Below, piece after piece: positions 1 through 12,492 of a stretch of DNA of 64,000 nt (positions are counted from its first letter, which is position 1; the number at the start of each line of letters is the position of its first letter). The DNA comes from Liolophura sinensis. Lineage: Eukaryota > Mollusca > Polyplacophora > Chitonida > Chitonidae. The notes beneath the pieces are model-generated. The model was not told the origin of the DNA, did no database searches, and saw only the letters and a program-made list of their open reading frames with translations. The translations under genes were made by a program, and so were the position numbers. The stretch covers positions 39,148,458-39,212,457 of the forward strand of contig NC_088300.1 in assembly GCF_032854445.1 (NCBI RefSeq). Reading direction: 5' to 3'.

Positions 1-2190
1 ACTATATATATGTATGATACTCATTGTTACTCAACCAGATTTCAGCGTGGATGTTAACTGTGTTTGTACTTCAGTAATGAGTTGCGTCGTTATACTTGGT
101 CACGAAGCTGAATAAGAGAAATCCACTTCTAGCATGAGTTTGGATAGTTCAGGTTCCTGTGTGTGTTTGCATGTAGTCTTACATGTATGGTGAAAATTTC
201 AGTTTTGTTTAATTTGAAAGCTAATTGTTATGGAGATTTAACATTTACTAGTTTGTCTCTTTTTTTTCAAACTGAAAATTCGATAATCTGATATGTGTGT
301 CAAAAGCCATGTTACACTATGTCCCTTATGCTTAGCCCCACGCTCAGAAAAGGACACTATTGTAAAGGTTTTATTAGACTTTTCATGGACCGTTTTTTTT
401 TTAGATGTTTTGCTCTCAGTGTTTTAGAGGAATGGCAAGTTGTGGAACCAAGTCACGACCTAATTTCTACTAAATCTCGCGTTGTACATTAAATCTCGTC
501 TGAATCTCGTCCGAATCTCGCGCTGTCGTGCGAATGTTCTCGGAATGTCGCTTTCTCATAAGATGAAAGGAATCTTAATTTGTTGAGTAAAGAAGACGAC
601 TGTGGCTTGTTTTCCGAATCTCACCATAATATCTCCTTGTCGTCCGGATATCGCGCTTTTTGCAAATTAAGCTTGGACAAACACACCAATTGTTTCGTGG
701 AAACCCAAACATTCTGTTGTTAATGCGAATATAGACGAAAGTCTGATGAGAGAAAATTAAAAATTGTTCAGACGAGTTTTGGTCCAGGAATGAAGCAACA
801 GGCGAGATTCGAAATTTAGTCGCAGCCGCGAGATTTACATGAGATTCTCGACTGATTGTCGTTGCAGTCTCATTCGAATCTTCTTACAAAGTCGCGTTGT
901 GTTCTCTGTCTCCACAAAATCTTGCAATGTCGTTTGCATATCGCTGTGACTGGTTTAGGTTAAGTATGATAGGCATATAGGCTACATATTGTAATGTTGG
1001 CTGTAGTCTTAGGACGTCCAATGACCAAAGCAACACACGGAGCACATATGGTATTGAGAGGTTTACTGACACGCTATGTTGGACAGCTCTCTCTCATGAA
1101 TATGTACAAAGTAATTAGGAATGTGTTAACAGAACTACTGCACGCATATCAAAATAAAAACATCTGTTTGACCACTCTAGCAGACATGTCACGTATTTTA
1201 TGAAACACCAATGGTTTGGAGAAAACGTCGAAATGATTTACCGAAAACGTCAATGTTATAAAAAAAAGATGCCAGCCTATGTTTTAATGAAAACGTATGT
1301 GTGTATAGTCCCACCATACATGTAACGCGTTTATGGCTAAGACGTCTGTGTTCAAATAAAAACAGCAAGGCGTTTGCACATTAATGCGTGTGTTTATATA
1401 ACTACATGTCATGAGTCGTTCATATTTGCGGTCTACCGCATATCACCATCCAGTTTATACTATGTACCGTTTATTTCTTCTACTGCATCGGAACCGGCTG
1501 ATTGTTTACTCTTCGCTGTCTATAGTCATATGAGAACATTCTTCCTGTAGTTAGTTTGACAAGGCTCGTACAACCCGTGGCTTTAATGTCCAGACACGAA
1601 TGATTATGGGCCCATCGATTCTCCCGCCGCATGGATGAAATTGGTTTTCTGGTATGCTCTGCAGTAATGTGGTCTGCCGCTGCAAATGGTCTCGTACATT
1701 GTGTGATATGCCTTATTCAGCGACTAACGCGGATGTATACGAGAAGTATCGCGCGTGACAAAAGCCTCGGTCGTTTAGTTAGAAAGGATTATGACGGATA
1801 ATTATGTTACCCAGTAAAATTTCCTGGGTCTTAGAACCATGTTCGCCAAAGCCATTATGCGGTCTTCAGATATTCTCATTATGACGTTTAGTGATTTGAA
1901 TGATAAAAGAACAAGCATGTTGGCCTAGCTACATCATGACGATGGACCCATTCTGGATTCAAATACAAGTATATAGGGTCATATTATGGTAGGCACCCTG
2001 TATTTTTCTGATTCACGGAGCGAGGTGTCTGACCTGATATACAGATCAGTGTATCGAACAGTTGATCACTCTGGCCTTCGTTCGCTTCAAATAAGTAAAA
2101 CTGATGTATGAGCTATACCTTCTTGTATATATGCCGCCATTTTAATGTCAAAGAAATGGAAACCTGCAATGATTATTATTATCGTTAATT
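1..2190. other. Host flank, no gene recognised
   Basis: AT-rich host DNA with stops in all frames and only short ORFs that resemble nothing I know. At about 470-530 a few imperfect copies of AATCTCG follow each other. The stretch recurs almost unchanged at 40,061-42,243, with scattered substitutions and one-base indels, as part of the large duplication. Confidence 0.6.
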
Positions 2191-2449
2191 TTTGTTTTAG
2201 TCAGTGGCACAGTGTGAGCTAAAAATATAGTGAATACGGCATGGTAATCCATGGTTTTGTTTTAGTCAGTGGCGCAATCTGGGCTAAAAATATAGTGAAT
2301 ACGGCATGGTAATCCATGGTTTTGTTTCAGTCAGTGGCACAGTCTGGGCTAAAAATATAGTGAATACGGCATGGTAATCCATGGTTTTGTTTTAGTCAGT
2401 GGCACAGTCTGGGCTAAAAAGTATGGTGTATACGGCATGGTAATCCATG
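2191..2449. repeat. 64-bp tandem repeat, four units
   Basis: Four successive units of about 64-65 bp each run from TTTTAGTCAGTGGC through GGGCTAAAAATATAGTG to GGCATGGTAATCCATGG. The units are nearly identical, differing for example in GTGTGAGC against GTCTGGGC. The last unit is slightly diverged (AAAGTATGGTGTATACGG). Confidence 0.9.
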
Positions 2450-4014
2450 ATTTTGTTCTGAGATAAATTCCAACAAATCCTTACGAAGAACTGAAGTCGT
2501 TAAAGTCACAAAATAAACTGGTGACAGAATAAGCAAAACACTGTGATCGTAATGGTACATGCATGGGTCCCATTTTCAGCGGGTATGCAGCCATATGGCC
2601 ATATATTAAGATAGTATAATTTCAAAACAACGTATAGATCAGGCCAACAATGTCGTGTAACCAAAAAATGAAATCCTCCGTCTATTGTCAACGTTTACTT
2701 AACAAAGAATATCATTCGGAATAAAAAATAAATATGAAGACCCATTTGTAATGTCAGCAAATTTGAAGTTATTTGTACATGTAATTTAAATGACCTCTGT
2801 AGATTGTTATCGGTATGAAGTGTATGTACAATAACACGTGTCTATTATTATATCAAAGTGTTCCTTATCATATTTACGAAATGGACCTGGCCTTCATCGT
2901 GTATAACTGAAGCATTCATAAGTACATGAAGCGTTAAACATTTTGGAAATAAATAAATGTAACTCTATGTAATTTTTCAGTAGTGTTAAAAATGGTACAG
3001 AGGTACTCAGTAGTCACCAACTGTTAAATTATGTGTAGTCACTCAACTATGGAAGCCAGATAAGGCCAACTTCGTTCCTTCGTCCGGCCATGGCATGATG
3101 ATGAAAAGCGATATTACAATGCATCGCTTCGTGCCATCGTGTCATCGGCCTTAAGACAAGGGACGTAGTGCATTATGGTACATACACTGCATTACTATAG
3201 TCTGTTTACTTCAGCCAGTTTCTTACAGCTATTTGTAAAATCAGTCATACAACCAAAATGAGTGACACGCATTACCACAAGCTCTACAAATTTGTTTATG
3301 CTTTTGCAAGAATAGAATACTTTTTCTCATTTATAATGTTAAACTTCATACGTCTAGTTTCAACAACAAGAACTCATTGCCTCGGGCGACGTTATAATTA
3401 TTCAAGAAGAATTTGCATGCTGGACAATGGGCGTGGAGAGTAATTTGTTTCACAATAGGTGCGCCAACATGCGGTTAGAACAAACTCCACATAGTACCAG
3501 AGTCTACACTACTGTCTCAGCGAATAGACTACATTAATTTTTATGATAAAATTTTCATTCAGTTCTAAAGGTATACTCCCGTGAGATACAGTGCTAGAGA
3601 TAAAGTAAAATTCGTTTCATTCGGGTTATATTATACTAAAACGTGCGAACAGTGTCAAATATTGCAGTGTCATCGGGTACAGATTAAAGTCAATAGCAGT
3701 TTAGGTAACTGGTTTCACCCTCCGTCAAAATATATTAAACTCTACCCAATATCCAGAATTCCACTTTTTGGGGGGGGGGGGGGGGGTGGGTGGGTGGGTG
3801 GTAATATTGATGACGTCACCCGAGGCAATGCGTCGAGACAGAGCATATGTATAAAAAATATTTCGACAAGTATCAGTAGCGGAAAAATGAAAATAAAGAC
3901 CACAATGCACTCCTCTGGAGACGTGAGTGTCCTTGGGAACGCGTTGGCACGAAATGATGACACGATGGCGCGAAGCAATTGTACGATGGCACGACGCTAT
4001 GGTACGATGTCATC
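2450..4014. other. Gene-free host DNA with a G-run
   Basis: No gene recognised. At 3,771-3,802 a run of about 16 G is followed by four GGTG-type steps, a possible G-quadruplex. The matching place in the second copy (about 43,843-43,858) has only short G-runs, so this tract is length-variable. A lone CATCGCTTCGTGCCATCGTG copy at about 3,121-3,150 belongs to the repeat at 4,015. Confidence 0.5.
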
Positions 4015-4165
4015 GCTTTACACCATCGTAGCATAGCGTCATGCCATCGCTTCGTGCCATCCTGCCATAGTGCCATCGCTTCGTGCCATCGTGTCATCGC
4101 TTCGTGCCATCGTGCCATCGCTTCGCATCATCGTGCCATCGCTTCGAGCTATTGTCGGGTGATGG
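4015..4165. repeat. GCCATCGCTTCG short tandem repeat
   Basis: Imperfect alternation of CATCGCTTCGTGCCATCGTG-type units, about 10-32 bp apart depending on how they are grouped, flanked by the reverse motif (GATGGCACGAAGCGATGG) at 3,960-4,010. Because the motif and its complement both occur, the region can fold on itself. The corresponding array near 44,050-44,160 is shorter by several units, so the array has changed in length between copies. Confidence 0.8.
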
Positions 4166-5458
4166 GACGATGGTATGATGATGTACGGTATGAGGAATAT
4201 ATTTGGTTAAAACGAGTTGCACACGGTTAAAGCATCACTGTGTTGAAGTGGGCCCGTGGGAACACTGCGCAAGTGAGTTTTTTTTAATAAGAATTAAGGT
4301 GTACAGTTGTATTCAATATGTTATTATACCTGACCTGCTGTATCAATCAGCACAAAGGCTTCATGTATGCGTTCATAGATGCATGTGATGTAAATAGGGG
4401 CGGTAAAAGAGTTTTCTTATAAGCTGGCAGCAGATTGAAGTGCACACCACAGCTAAGGTGAACGTAAAAAGCGGCTCATGCGCTGTAAGGAGTAAGGACT
4501 AAGAATGACGCAATCTACACTTCTCACATGCGTTTTCTGCAAATCCATTCATGGTTTGCCGAATCACCTTATTCGCTGCATGGGGAACACATGACAGCTA
4601 GAGGCTACAAACCTTAATATGACCTATATGTAGCTTAGAAGGGGCCACCGTGTCATGTTTGTGCACATATGTCAACTCCTCAGTGACTTTTCCCATTGAT
4701 ATATGGTGAACAGAATGAATGTACTTGACCCAAAGATTACGCTTAGAGGCCTGAAGTGGGCGTGGCTATACACAGTGTATATATACCTGTATGATATCTG
4801 GTGATAAGGTCGAATCTCCCGCTGTGAAATGCACAAGAGATTTCATCATGTCTATAAACAGAGAGAACATTATTCAGGTTAAATACCGTAGATGTTCTAA
4901 GATGTCGCCTTAAATTATACGTATAAATTAATGTGTTTAATTGGTTGATGTTTTACATCGTACTCAAGAATATTTCACATATTCCACGGGGTGCAGTATT
5001 ATGGTGGGACGAAACGGGACTCTGCCCGGGGGAAACCTTTCTGGCAGACCTGATGACCGGAGTTACGCGTATTAAAATGTCAGCTGCAACAGTCGGTATA
5101 TAGATTATAATCGTGTCAACTTCTTGACAATTGTACACACATCCTGTAAGTTTGTCAATTTGTATACCTAATAGTGCATAGTGAAACCAATGATACCGCA
5201 GTCTTACCTAATATCATACTTCATTTTCTCTCGCACCTTACCCGATCTGGTCTCGTGCCTTAGAGAATGCTCAGACATATGTAAGGTATCAGTTTCACGA
5301 ATGACCTGTCTGTGTAGAACACGTTACATATGCAATGTATATAATCAGTAAAGGAACGCCTTCTGTTTCAACTTTCTTCAGGACTATGAATAATATTGTG
5401 TATGATATGTATAGCATGTCGAGTAAAAGCTGAAAAGTATAATGTATTAATGTAATAA
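4166..5458. other. Gene-free host DNA with a decayed SINE tail
   Basis: No gene recognised. At about 4,937-5,056 a degenerate minus-strand SINE 3' part is visible (TGATGTTTTACATCGTACTC, then AAGAATATTTCACAT, then a diverged GACGAAACGGGACTCTGCCC). Confidence 0.5.
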
Positions 5459-5607
5459 TTTATTTATTTATTTGATTGGTGTTTTACGCCGTACTCGAGA
5501 ATATATCATTCATACGACGGCGACCAGCATTAAGGTTGGAGGAATCCGGACAGAGCCTGGGAGAAACCCACGACCATCTGCAGGTTGCTGGATGACCCTC
5601 CCACGTA
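5459..5607 (-). mobile_element. SINE fragment (3' half)
   Basis: Minus-strand 3' half of the tRNA-derived SINE seen full-length at 27,629. It starts at the TTTATTTATTTGATTGGTG tail, runs through the GACGGCGACCAGCATTA core and stops at CCTCCCACGTACG, so the tRNA-like head is missing. Confidence 0.85.
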
Positions 5608-5631
5608 CGTCATATGTATTGTATTATCCCT

Positions 5632-5889
5632 AATTTATTTATTTATTTGATTGGTGTTTTACGCCGTACTCAAGAATATTTCACTCATACGACGGCGACC
5701 AGCATTATGGTTGGAGGAATCCGGACAGAGCTCGGGGAAACCCACGACCATCCGCAGGTTGCTGGGACCTTCCCACGTACGGAGAGAAAGCCATGAACTG
5801 GACTTGAACACACATCGACCGCATTGGAGAGAAGCTCCTGGGTCATTACGCTGCGCTAGCGTGCTAACCAACTGAGCCCCGGAGGCCCA
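5632..5889 (-). mobile_element. Full-length tRNA-derived SINE
   Basis: Minus strand. The tail (ATTTATTTGATTGGTGTTTT), the conserved core and the tRNA-like head are all present. On the minus strand the head contains TGGCTCAGTTGG-like A-box and GTTCAAGTCC-like B-box sequence for RNA polymerase III. It lies head-to-tail behind the truncated copy at 5,459-5,607, in the same orientation. Confidence 0.85.
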
Positions 5890-6769
5890 ACCCCTAATTT
5901 GAGTATACAAGGTATTATGTTACATACTTATGGGGTAGTATGGCGTATATATATACATGTGCTGTATGACAAAGAAATGGATATTGACAGGTGACCGGTG
6001 ACAGGTGTCTACATAAATAGACAATTAGCTCACCCTAACGGTGCCATATACATACTGTATACAGTAGTTACGTCGGGGATAATACCTCCCACTCTTAATG
6101 ATCAAACAAGAGAACTTTATGCAGATTACACACATCAGTTAGCTAATTAAACGTGGAGTACATTCAAGCTTCCCTACTTTTAGGGTCCCAACAGCGAGGC
6201 TCCTTCACTGTAATATTAAATTCCCGATGAATTCCAGGAAGCTTCGATATGTCTCCGAATAAGTCGGCGTGTTGGCTAGCCAGTACCCCAGCCATAATGC
6301 TGGCCGCCGCCGTATAAGTGAAATAATCAAAATGAAACACCAATCAAATAAATAAATAAATACATTAGAAATGGTTTGTACAAGGCAGTTAATATGTGCG
6401 AATACTATAATGGGCAAGTCTAACCACGTGCGGTTGCATAAAACACGTTCTTTTGTGAAAAACGCGACTGCACTTGTGCGAGGTCATGTGACCACAATTT
6501 CATGTGGCTGAGTATCAAGACGCGTGCAGAATTTGGTGGTGATTAGAAAAAATACGCTAACAATTTTTGAGAGATAAACAATTCTCATGTCACGCCTCAC
6601 AAATGTTGAACATGCCAATGTATGGTAGCTGGCGTGCTCCCGGCTGGCCAATTTACTGTGGATGTTGCCACGTGCCATTAGACGGGCAATTCACAACCTG
6701 CCCACTCTTGCATCTTGCATCACAACCCACATCTCAAACGTGTACGACATCTGGGCGTCCCATGTCAGG
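5890..6769. other. Gene-free host DNA with a SINE tail
   Basis: No gene recognised. At 6,290-6,362 there is a plus-strand SINE 3' tail (GCCATAATGCTGGCCGCCGC ... CACCAATCAAATAAATAAAT) with no head. Confidence 0.6.
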
Positions 6770-7510
6770 ACGGGCCGCGTGTGAAGACACATGCCGAGGG
6801 CACTCAAACTCGGTTTCGCCTTTGACGACTGCAACGTCAATCAGTAACACGCTGTTTAGGTTTCGCGTAACTGTCCAGACCATACCAAACCGCTTGCGCG
6901 CTTTCGTCTTCGTTCCCGAGATCCATATGTTGGACCGATTCTGACATAGGGCAAAACCGGTAATGAACGTCTCCGCTGGGCAAGATTTCACCTGCTGGAA
7001 CCAGAGATAAAAGAATAGGGTGACGAATCACATTTAACGCAACGAATTGCCCACGGAAGAATGCGAGCGTGGCGTCGAGCGATGAACGTCACGCCCTGTG
7101 CTGCATACATGGATTTGATCGATTTGACCATATCGATCCGCTTTCTACGGGAACGGGCGCTCACGTCTTCTCGTAATTCGTGGGAACCTTCACGCAGCAG
7201 GATATTCGTGACCAAGTCCTTGTCCCGGATTTGATGAAGTTCATGGCTGCTCATCGTCCAGGCCTCCATTTCCATCATGGCAATGCGACACCACACACAA
7301 CTTTGACACGAAATACCCTGCAAAATTCGGGCATTGACGTTATGGAGCGACGATCGAAATCACCTGACCCCGATCCCATCGAACACGTAGGGGGTTCTCT
7401 TGGAAGAAGAGCCATGAGAGACATCAACCTCAGGATGTTGAAGAGCTGGACGCCATGTTTGTGGTTCAGGTTGCCTAATGTCGTGTTTACAGGTGTCAGG
7501 CAGTCAATTA
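6770..7510 (+). pseudogene. Tc1/mariner-like transposase remnant
   Basis: A cut-and-paste DNA transposase of the IS630/Tc1/mariner class, dead. The best-preserved part (7,180-7,515) shows HHGNATPHTT, matching the family's HxDNAxPHxA signature around the second catalytic aspartate but with Gly in place of Asp. It is followed by SPDPDPIEH, matching the family's SPDLNPIEHLW block. Upstream, in shifted frames (6,790-7,020), TVQTIPNRLRAF and PYVGPILT/RWARFHLLEP resemble the helix-turn-helix end and linker of Tc1 transposases. Several frameshifts separate the blocks. Terminal inverted repeats were not found. A SINE fragment is fused right after it. The same remnant occurs at 46,785-47,525. Confidence 0.75.
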
Positions 7511-7542
7511 GATGACGTTGCCTTACTGAACTCAGGACACAT

Positions 7543-7748
7543 CAATGCAGTCGCTGTGAGTTCAAGTCCAGCTCATGCTGACTTCCTCTCTGGTCGTACA
7601 TGGGAAGGTCTTCCAGCGACTTGCGGATGGTCGTGGGTTCCCCTGGGCTCCTGGGGTTCTACCAGGTTTCCTCCCTCCCACCTCCTACGCCGTCGTATAT
7701 GTGAAATATTCTTGATTACGGCGAAAAACACCAATCAATCAATAAATC
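7543..7748 (+). mobile_element. SINE, 5'-truncated
   Basis: Plus strand, from the B-box region (GCTGTGAGTTCAAGTCC) through the core to GGCGAAAAACACCAATCAATC. The A-box half is absent; it abuts the Tc1-like remnant. Confidence 0.85.
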
Positions 7749-10647
7749 CCGTGAAATAAAAAAGTAACCCCGCCATGCTGCTTTTGACTGTGAAGGGTGC
7801 ACCAAGCATACCTTAACGCCTAATCCAGTTTTACTGTACAGTCAACATTCATAAACCAGATTTATCCACTAGCAAAACATTTTGTTCTATATGGGTAAGT
7901 TTGGAACATAGAGTAGCATATGTGAAGTTTCTTTTCCTGTGCGGCATATATCCACCTGACTCGATAGCTGATGATTTTTGATCAATTCATTATAGATACA
8001 ATCATGTAGTATAGTTTACCTAATGATGAACAGCAGATACAGGAGCGAAACAACAACAACAGGCTTACACAATCACGGTCGATGGCAGGTAGAACTGGAT
8101 AACACAATCAATTTCAATTCTCTTTACGAAAGAGAACAAAAACGTTAGAAACAGTTATAGTTGCTGTTTTACTGTAATAAACCGGATATCAAAATATTTT
8201 TTGGAGCGTTCGACCGTCTAGAAAAGTTGGATGTTTTATAGTGCTTCACTATATAGGTTGCATTTTACTGGCTTGTCAAAAATTTCTGTTTTCATACTGA
8301 ATCCTTTTCAAAGTTGTGCGGGAAATTAGTATCTGATCGGGTAGAGATGACGGTCTGTTCACTTTGGGTTGGAAGACGATAGTGTTGGATACAAAAGCGT
8401 AGCGATATAGGTTGTGTCTGGCTTGATGAAGATCTAGAACGCACAGTCCGGTGATACAGCCTAGTACTGCGTTCCTCAACATACCCCAGGGGAGGCAGGG
8501 ATGTAAAGTAATGGAATGGTGTATTAGTGTATCTATAAGTATGTGTGTGGTTTTGGGACAATAGTTAACCAGCGTCAAATCAATTACCTATAAGCCGCAA
8601 TCGGTAGAGCCATCATGAAGGAGAGTATTGTCTTAAATATCCCATAAAAAATGTATATCACAACCCAAAACAGCTTACCCTGATGATTTCAGTGCACATG
8701 TTCCCTGTACAATAGATTTTGGACCTTTGAGTTTCCAGAATATCAGGTAAAGAGACAAGCCATAACTGATATAGAATTTGGCTTTTTACTTCATAGACAT
8801 TTACCGATTCGGCGCCTTAGAATATAGGTGGAAAAAATGTTATTTGTAGTATATTCATCAGAATGCAGTCGAGATTAACCTGAAAAAAGTAAGGAAGTTT
8901 ATAATAGCATATAATGTGGTAGTGTCATTGTGCTATTGGTATAATTTGTAAACAATATAGAGGAAATCATAAGTATAAAGCACTAGAGGTTACTCCCCTA
9001 TATAATCGGTTCCACATCGAAGGCAGTTCATCGAGGTCCAAGTATATCTGACCACATGGATCAATGCTGCTAAGCTGTAGGTCCCTGCACTTCAAGGCCA
9101 ACCTTCAGCCTAACCGATTAGTTGGGATTAGTAAATTTCGGGTGCTGTCATGTATATGGGCACCAAAGGCTATTCATTGGCCAGAAAGTTTGTTGTCACG
9201 ATAACGACGGAACAGTAAGATGAGCGGACATTAGTGGACTGTCGGTGCAGTCATTCGTAACTTAATTATCTTGTTTGGAGTTATACACATTGCATTCCGT
9301 TTTGTGATTGAGTGTCTTTAAAATTATACCGAATGTATTTTTTATAAAAATACATAACGTTCATCCTGGGCTTTTCCAGTAAGCTTGCAAAATTGAAAGC
9401 AGTAGGTCTCCAACTAGCTTATACCGTTTTAACTTCAAAACTTGCTGTTAGCCATTTTCTCAGGTGCCACCTAACCTAGCTTGTTAATGATGAAATAATG
9501 ATGTATTTCCGGACATTGATCATAATAGCTCAAATGAGGAACGTTTTTTTGAAAATGTCTATACAGCAACCGCGTAAACAAAGATACCTTGACATAATTT
9601 GGTTTAGCCGGAGATATTTTTCGAAGGCATCGACGTAAGCCTTTAGACCCTCTCAAAGCCACCTCACAAATGGGCCTTTCAGAGGTCCAAGATGTCGAAG
9701 AAGAATTAAGCGGGTTGGAATTAATGTGAGGGAACTGACAGTAAATTTGGTCTCTCCGGGATACAGCTTTATTTGTGTGTCAGTGATGTGCTGTTGTCCC
9801 TTGCCTTCACCATAGTGACAGTTAAATTGAAATGACCATTAAGCATTGAACTGAACGGAAAGCCGTTGTACAAAACTCCCATCAACATCAAGCTTCCTTA
9901 ATCGGACTGAAAAGGCCTTTATTTGCGCAGAAATTGGTCAGATTCAATGGAGGTTGAAAGGAATGATTGCTGGGTGTTGTGTTTGTCATCCATGGCCAGC
10001 CAGTTGCGTCTCGTCTATGGGAATTTGGTATGGAAGGAAACACTGGGTAAGACTGGGTCTGCGTAAGCGCCTCTTAAGTGTGATGACCCGGGTATTAAGC
10101 GGAACATTAATTCTCAGAAATACCTCTCCAGTCATTAGTGAGTCGTGTATTTTTAACATCACCTATACTTCCATTAGCTAAGCGCCAAACCGCTTCCGAA
10201 TCCTTGGACAGCATCCTTTGAGGAATAAGTACGAATTTAACAATGAAAGCAATTTGATCCAACTTTTGGTTTTGTTTTAACGATCGAGAAAAGCAGCTTG
10301 AAGGAGATGGAGGAATGAAAAATAATGTTTTCTATTCCTTAAAAATAATGATGTCTGCTTTCATCCAACTGTCTGCTCTCATCCAACACTTTGGTGACCT
10401 ATAGGTAATCAATGGCGTAGCCTTTTATACACTGTTTACCGTGGGGGGTTATAATATGTACTGTATGCATGTATTTTAATATAAATATGGCAATTCACAG
10501 ATATTATTGATAATATAAAGGACGAAAACTCCTTTTACGGGCATTTTTGTTACATATTGCGTTATAACAAATTGCATTCCAGACTTTAACTCAAATTTGT
10601 AATAAAAAGCATGTTGTAGTGATTATTACAAAAAGTCACTCCGAGAG
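7749..10647. other. Long gene-free host stretch
   Basis: About 2.9 kb with no recognisable gene, RNA or mobile element. ORFs here are at most about 100 codons, overlap each other on opposite strands (8,276-8,578) and have no protein-like composition. The stretch is repeated at about 47,764-50,664 with very few differences. Confidence 0.55.
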
Positions 10648-10895
10648 TGTAATAAACCCTCGCAAAAAAAAGCCATAAACCCTTGCAGTAACATCTAAAA
10701 CCCAAACGGTAAACATCATCAATCCTCTCCGTAATAAACTTAAACCGTGGCAGTAGACATCACAAATCCCCTTTGTTAACATAACATACCCTCGCAGTAA
10801 CCATCATAAAGTCTTACAGATGCCATCAAAAAACCCCAGGGCATAAGACATCCTCACAATAAACATCACGAATCCGTATCGTAATTGATCGCAAT
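10648..10895. repeat. Decayed ~22-bp tandem repeat
   Basis: About eleven imperfect units of about 22 bp around a consensus like AAACCCTCGCAGTAAACATC. Units can be followed as ATAAACCCTCGC, ATAAACCCTTGCAGTAACAT, AAACCGTGGCAGTAGACATC, ATACCCTCGCAGTAACCATC and CTCACAATAAACATC. Unit-to-unit divergence is high, so it is an old array. Confidence 0.65.
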
Positions 10896-11260
10896 TATAA
10901 AATTTTCACAAATTGTGTTGGGCAAAGTCACAAATATGGTCTTAAACAAAATTTTCGTCATGCAGTATTCACATTCATATCTGCCAGGCTGGGCTTGGTC
11001 ATCTTTAGATGAAATTTTTCAGTGACTTTTTGAATCGAATAATTGATTACAAAAACCCACTCTGGGAGTTGCAATTTGTAATAATGTATTACTAAAAGCC
11101 ACACTGGGAGACTACAAAAGTCTTAAGCCTACATTTGATTGAAATATTTTCAGTCGTACAATTAAACAACATATTGAGCTCAACACTGGGTGTATATCAA
11201 CCTTTCCATTGCAACAAGCACACTTCACTAGTAAATGAATATATGATGACAAGTATGAAG

Positions 11261-11351
11261 GTTTATTGCGTTAAGTACACGGTTGTGACAAGTGACAGAT
11301 GGGGAAGTGGGACAGCGTGTAAACATGGAGAGTGCTTCACCTTGACGATCG
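11261..11351 (+). pseudogene. Orphan GH29 alpha-L-fucosidase exon
   Basis: Translates to a segment with VVTSDRWGSGTACKHGE, clearly homologous to exon 5 of the fucosidase gene in this window ([17 protein letters not shown] at 35,755-35,852). It ends ATC-G before GTAAAA, the same intron phase as exon 5 (CCA-G before GTAAGG), which supports a true exon origin. The 5' boundary is my choice (an AG before GTTTATTGCG). It is about seven codons shorter near its 3' end. No neighbouring fucosidase exon was found within several kb, so this is most likely a stranded paralogue fragment. An exon of a partly deleted gene is the alternative. Confidence 0.7.
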
Positions 11352-12195
11352 GTAAAATCTCCGGTATTTTCTCGCCTAGTTCAACACAGGGCGACAATAC
11401 AGCATTTTAAGTAATTCTAGACTAGTGAAGTCCCATAAATTGCAAGTTATACCGATGCATTTTCCCCTCATTCTGCTTAACCCATGTTGCTAGGGGTCGT
11501 AAATTAACAAGAGGCGATATTTCATAGGTTAGTACACTCACTCACTCACTCACCCGTTACTTGTCACCATTTACCAACTTTCACATTGTCTTCGCGGATC
11601 TGGTTTAACTCTCTATACTTACTCTCAACGTATTTTATCATTATGTATTTTTCACTTTCCTAATCCTTCATTATACGTAGTAAGTTCGGTGCGCCTTTGT
11701 ACTGACATACTGAAGGCGTCTACTCACCAATAGCAAAGCAAGCTTGCTGATTGTAGGCTATACTGGCACAACGGTACAGAACTCTAGGTACATGAATAGA
11801 GATGCTGGTTATAGAGCTTAGCCTACACAGGATGCGTCATGAAGGCAATATCGTAATGGTGCTATTTCACGTTAATTTCTTTCCATGGAGCTTACGCTAG
11901 TCATTCGTATTTATTTATTCGTATTCAACCGTTAACGGTTGCAATCAAAATGCTACTGGGACACTAATATTTGTATTCAACCTGAAAACCTATCCACGGT
12001 ATACGAGTTTAAAATTTGAATTGGTGTCATGCCCAGAAGATCGACTGTCTTCCCTGCAACACTGAAAACTAATGACCGCTTCTCACTTACACGCTAGCAG
12101 ATTTATATATAATTTCTTCCTTGGGTACCGGTGTTTTAGGTTGTTTTGGAAAAGGGTTTTGTAATTATCAGCTTCAAGCGCTCCTTCATGGTCTA
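11352..12195. other. Gene-free flank left of the Polinton
   Basis: AT-rich host DNA with a short (CACT)n run at about 11,533-11,552. No gene seen. The base composition turns markedly GC-rich once the Polinton starts. Confidence 0.6.
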
Positions 12196-12200
12196 CGAAT
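12196..12200. repeat. Target-site duplication, left
   Basis: CGAAT immediately before the inverted repeat, matched by CGAAT at 26,674-26,678 after the other end. Five bp (Polintons make 5-6 bp duplications). Confidence 0.8.
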
Positions 12201-12409
12201 AGTAGTATGCAGAGTATAGGTTCTGGCAACACCCCCCCCCCCTCCCCCCCTTGGGGCCCTCCCCATAACAAATAGAGGTTCCCAACCCCCCATTCCCTGA
12301 ACACCCTCCTCCTGGCAAATAGGGGCTCTCAGCCCCATCTCGAGGCGTATACACACTATAGGTTCTGGCGCACCCTCCCCACAACAAATAGAGGCCCCAG
12401 CTCCCCAGC
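12201..12409 (+). repeat. Left terminal inverted repeat, copy 1
   Basis: Inverted match to 26,472-26,673. Shared blocks include CCCTCCCCATAACAAATAGA, TTCCCTGAACACCCTCC, CAGCCCCATCTCGAGGCGTA and CACACTATAGGTTCTGGCGC. This end carries an extra C-rich insertion (about 12,219-12,250) and lacks one GGGGCCCTCCCC block near its inner end. Confidence 0.9.
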
Positions 12410-12492
12410 GGAGGGTCTGGCGGCTATCGAAATTTCATATTAGAGAGACATCGCAACTAGGCATACGGCGATATTGCACAACGGCGCGTACA

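Noticed and set aside
8276-8578. Possible host exon of 100 codons on the minus strand.
   Set aside because: Two overlapping minus frames of similar length, no family resemblance, no splice context; frameshifted by an extra G in the second copy (48,570) without sign of selection.
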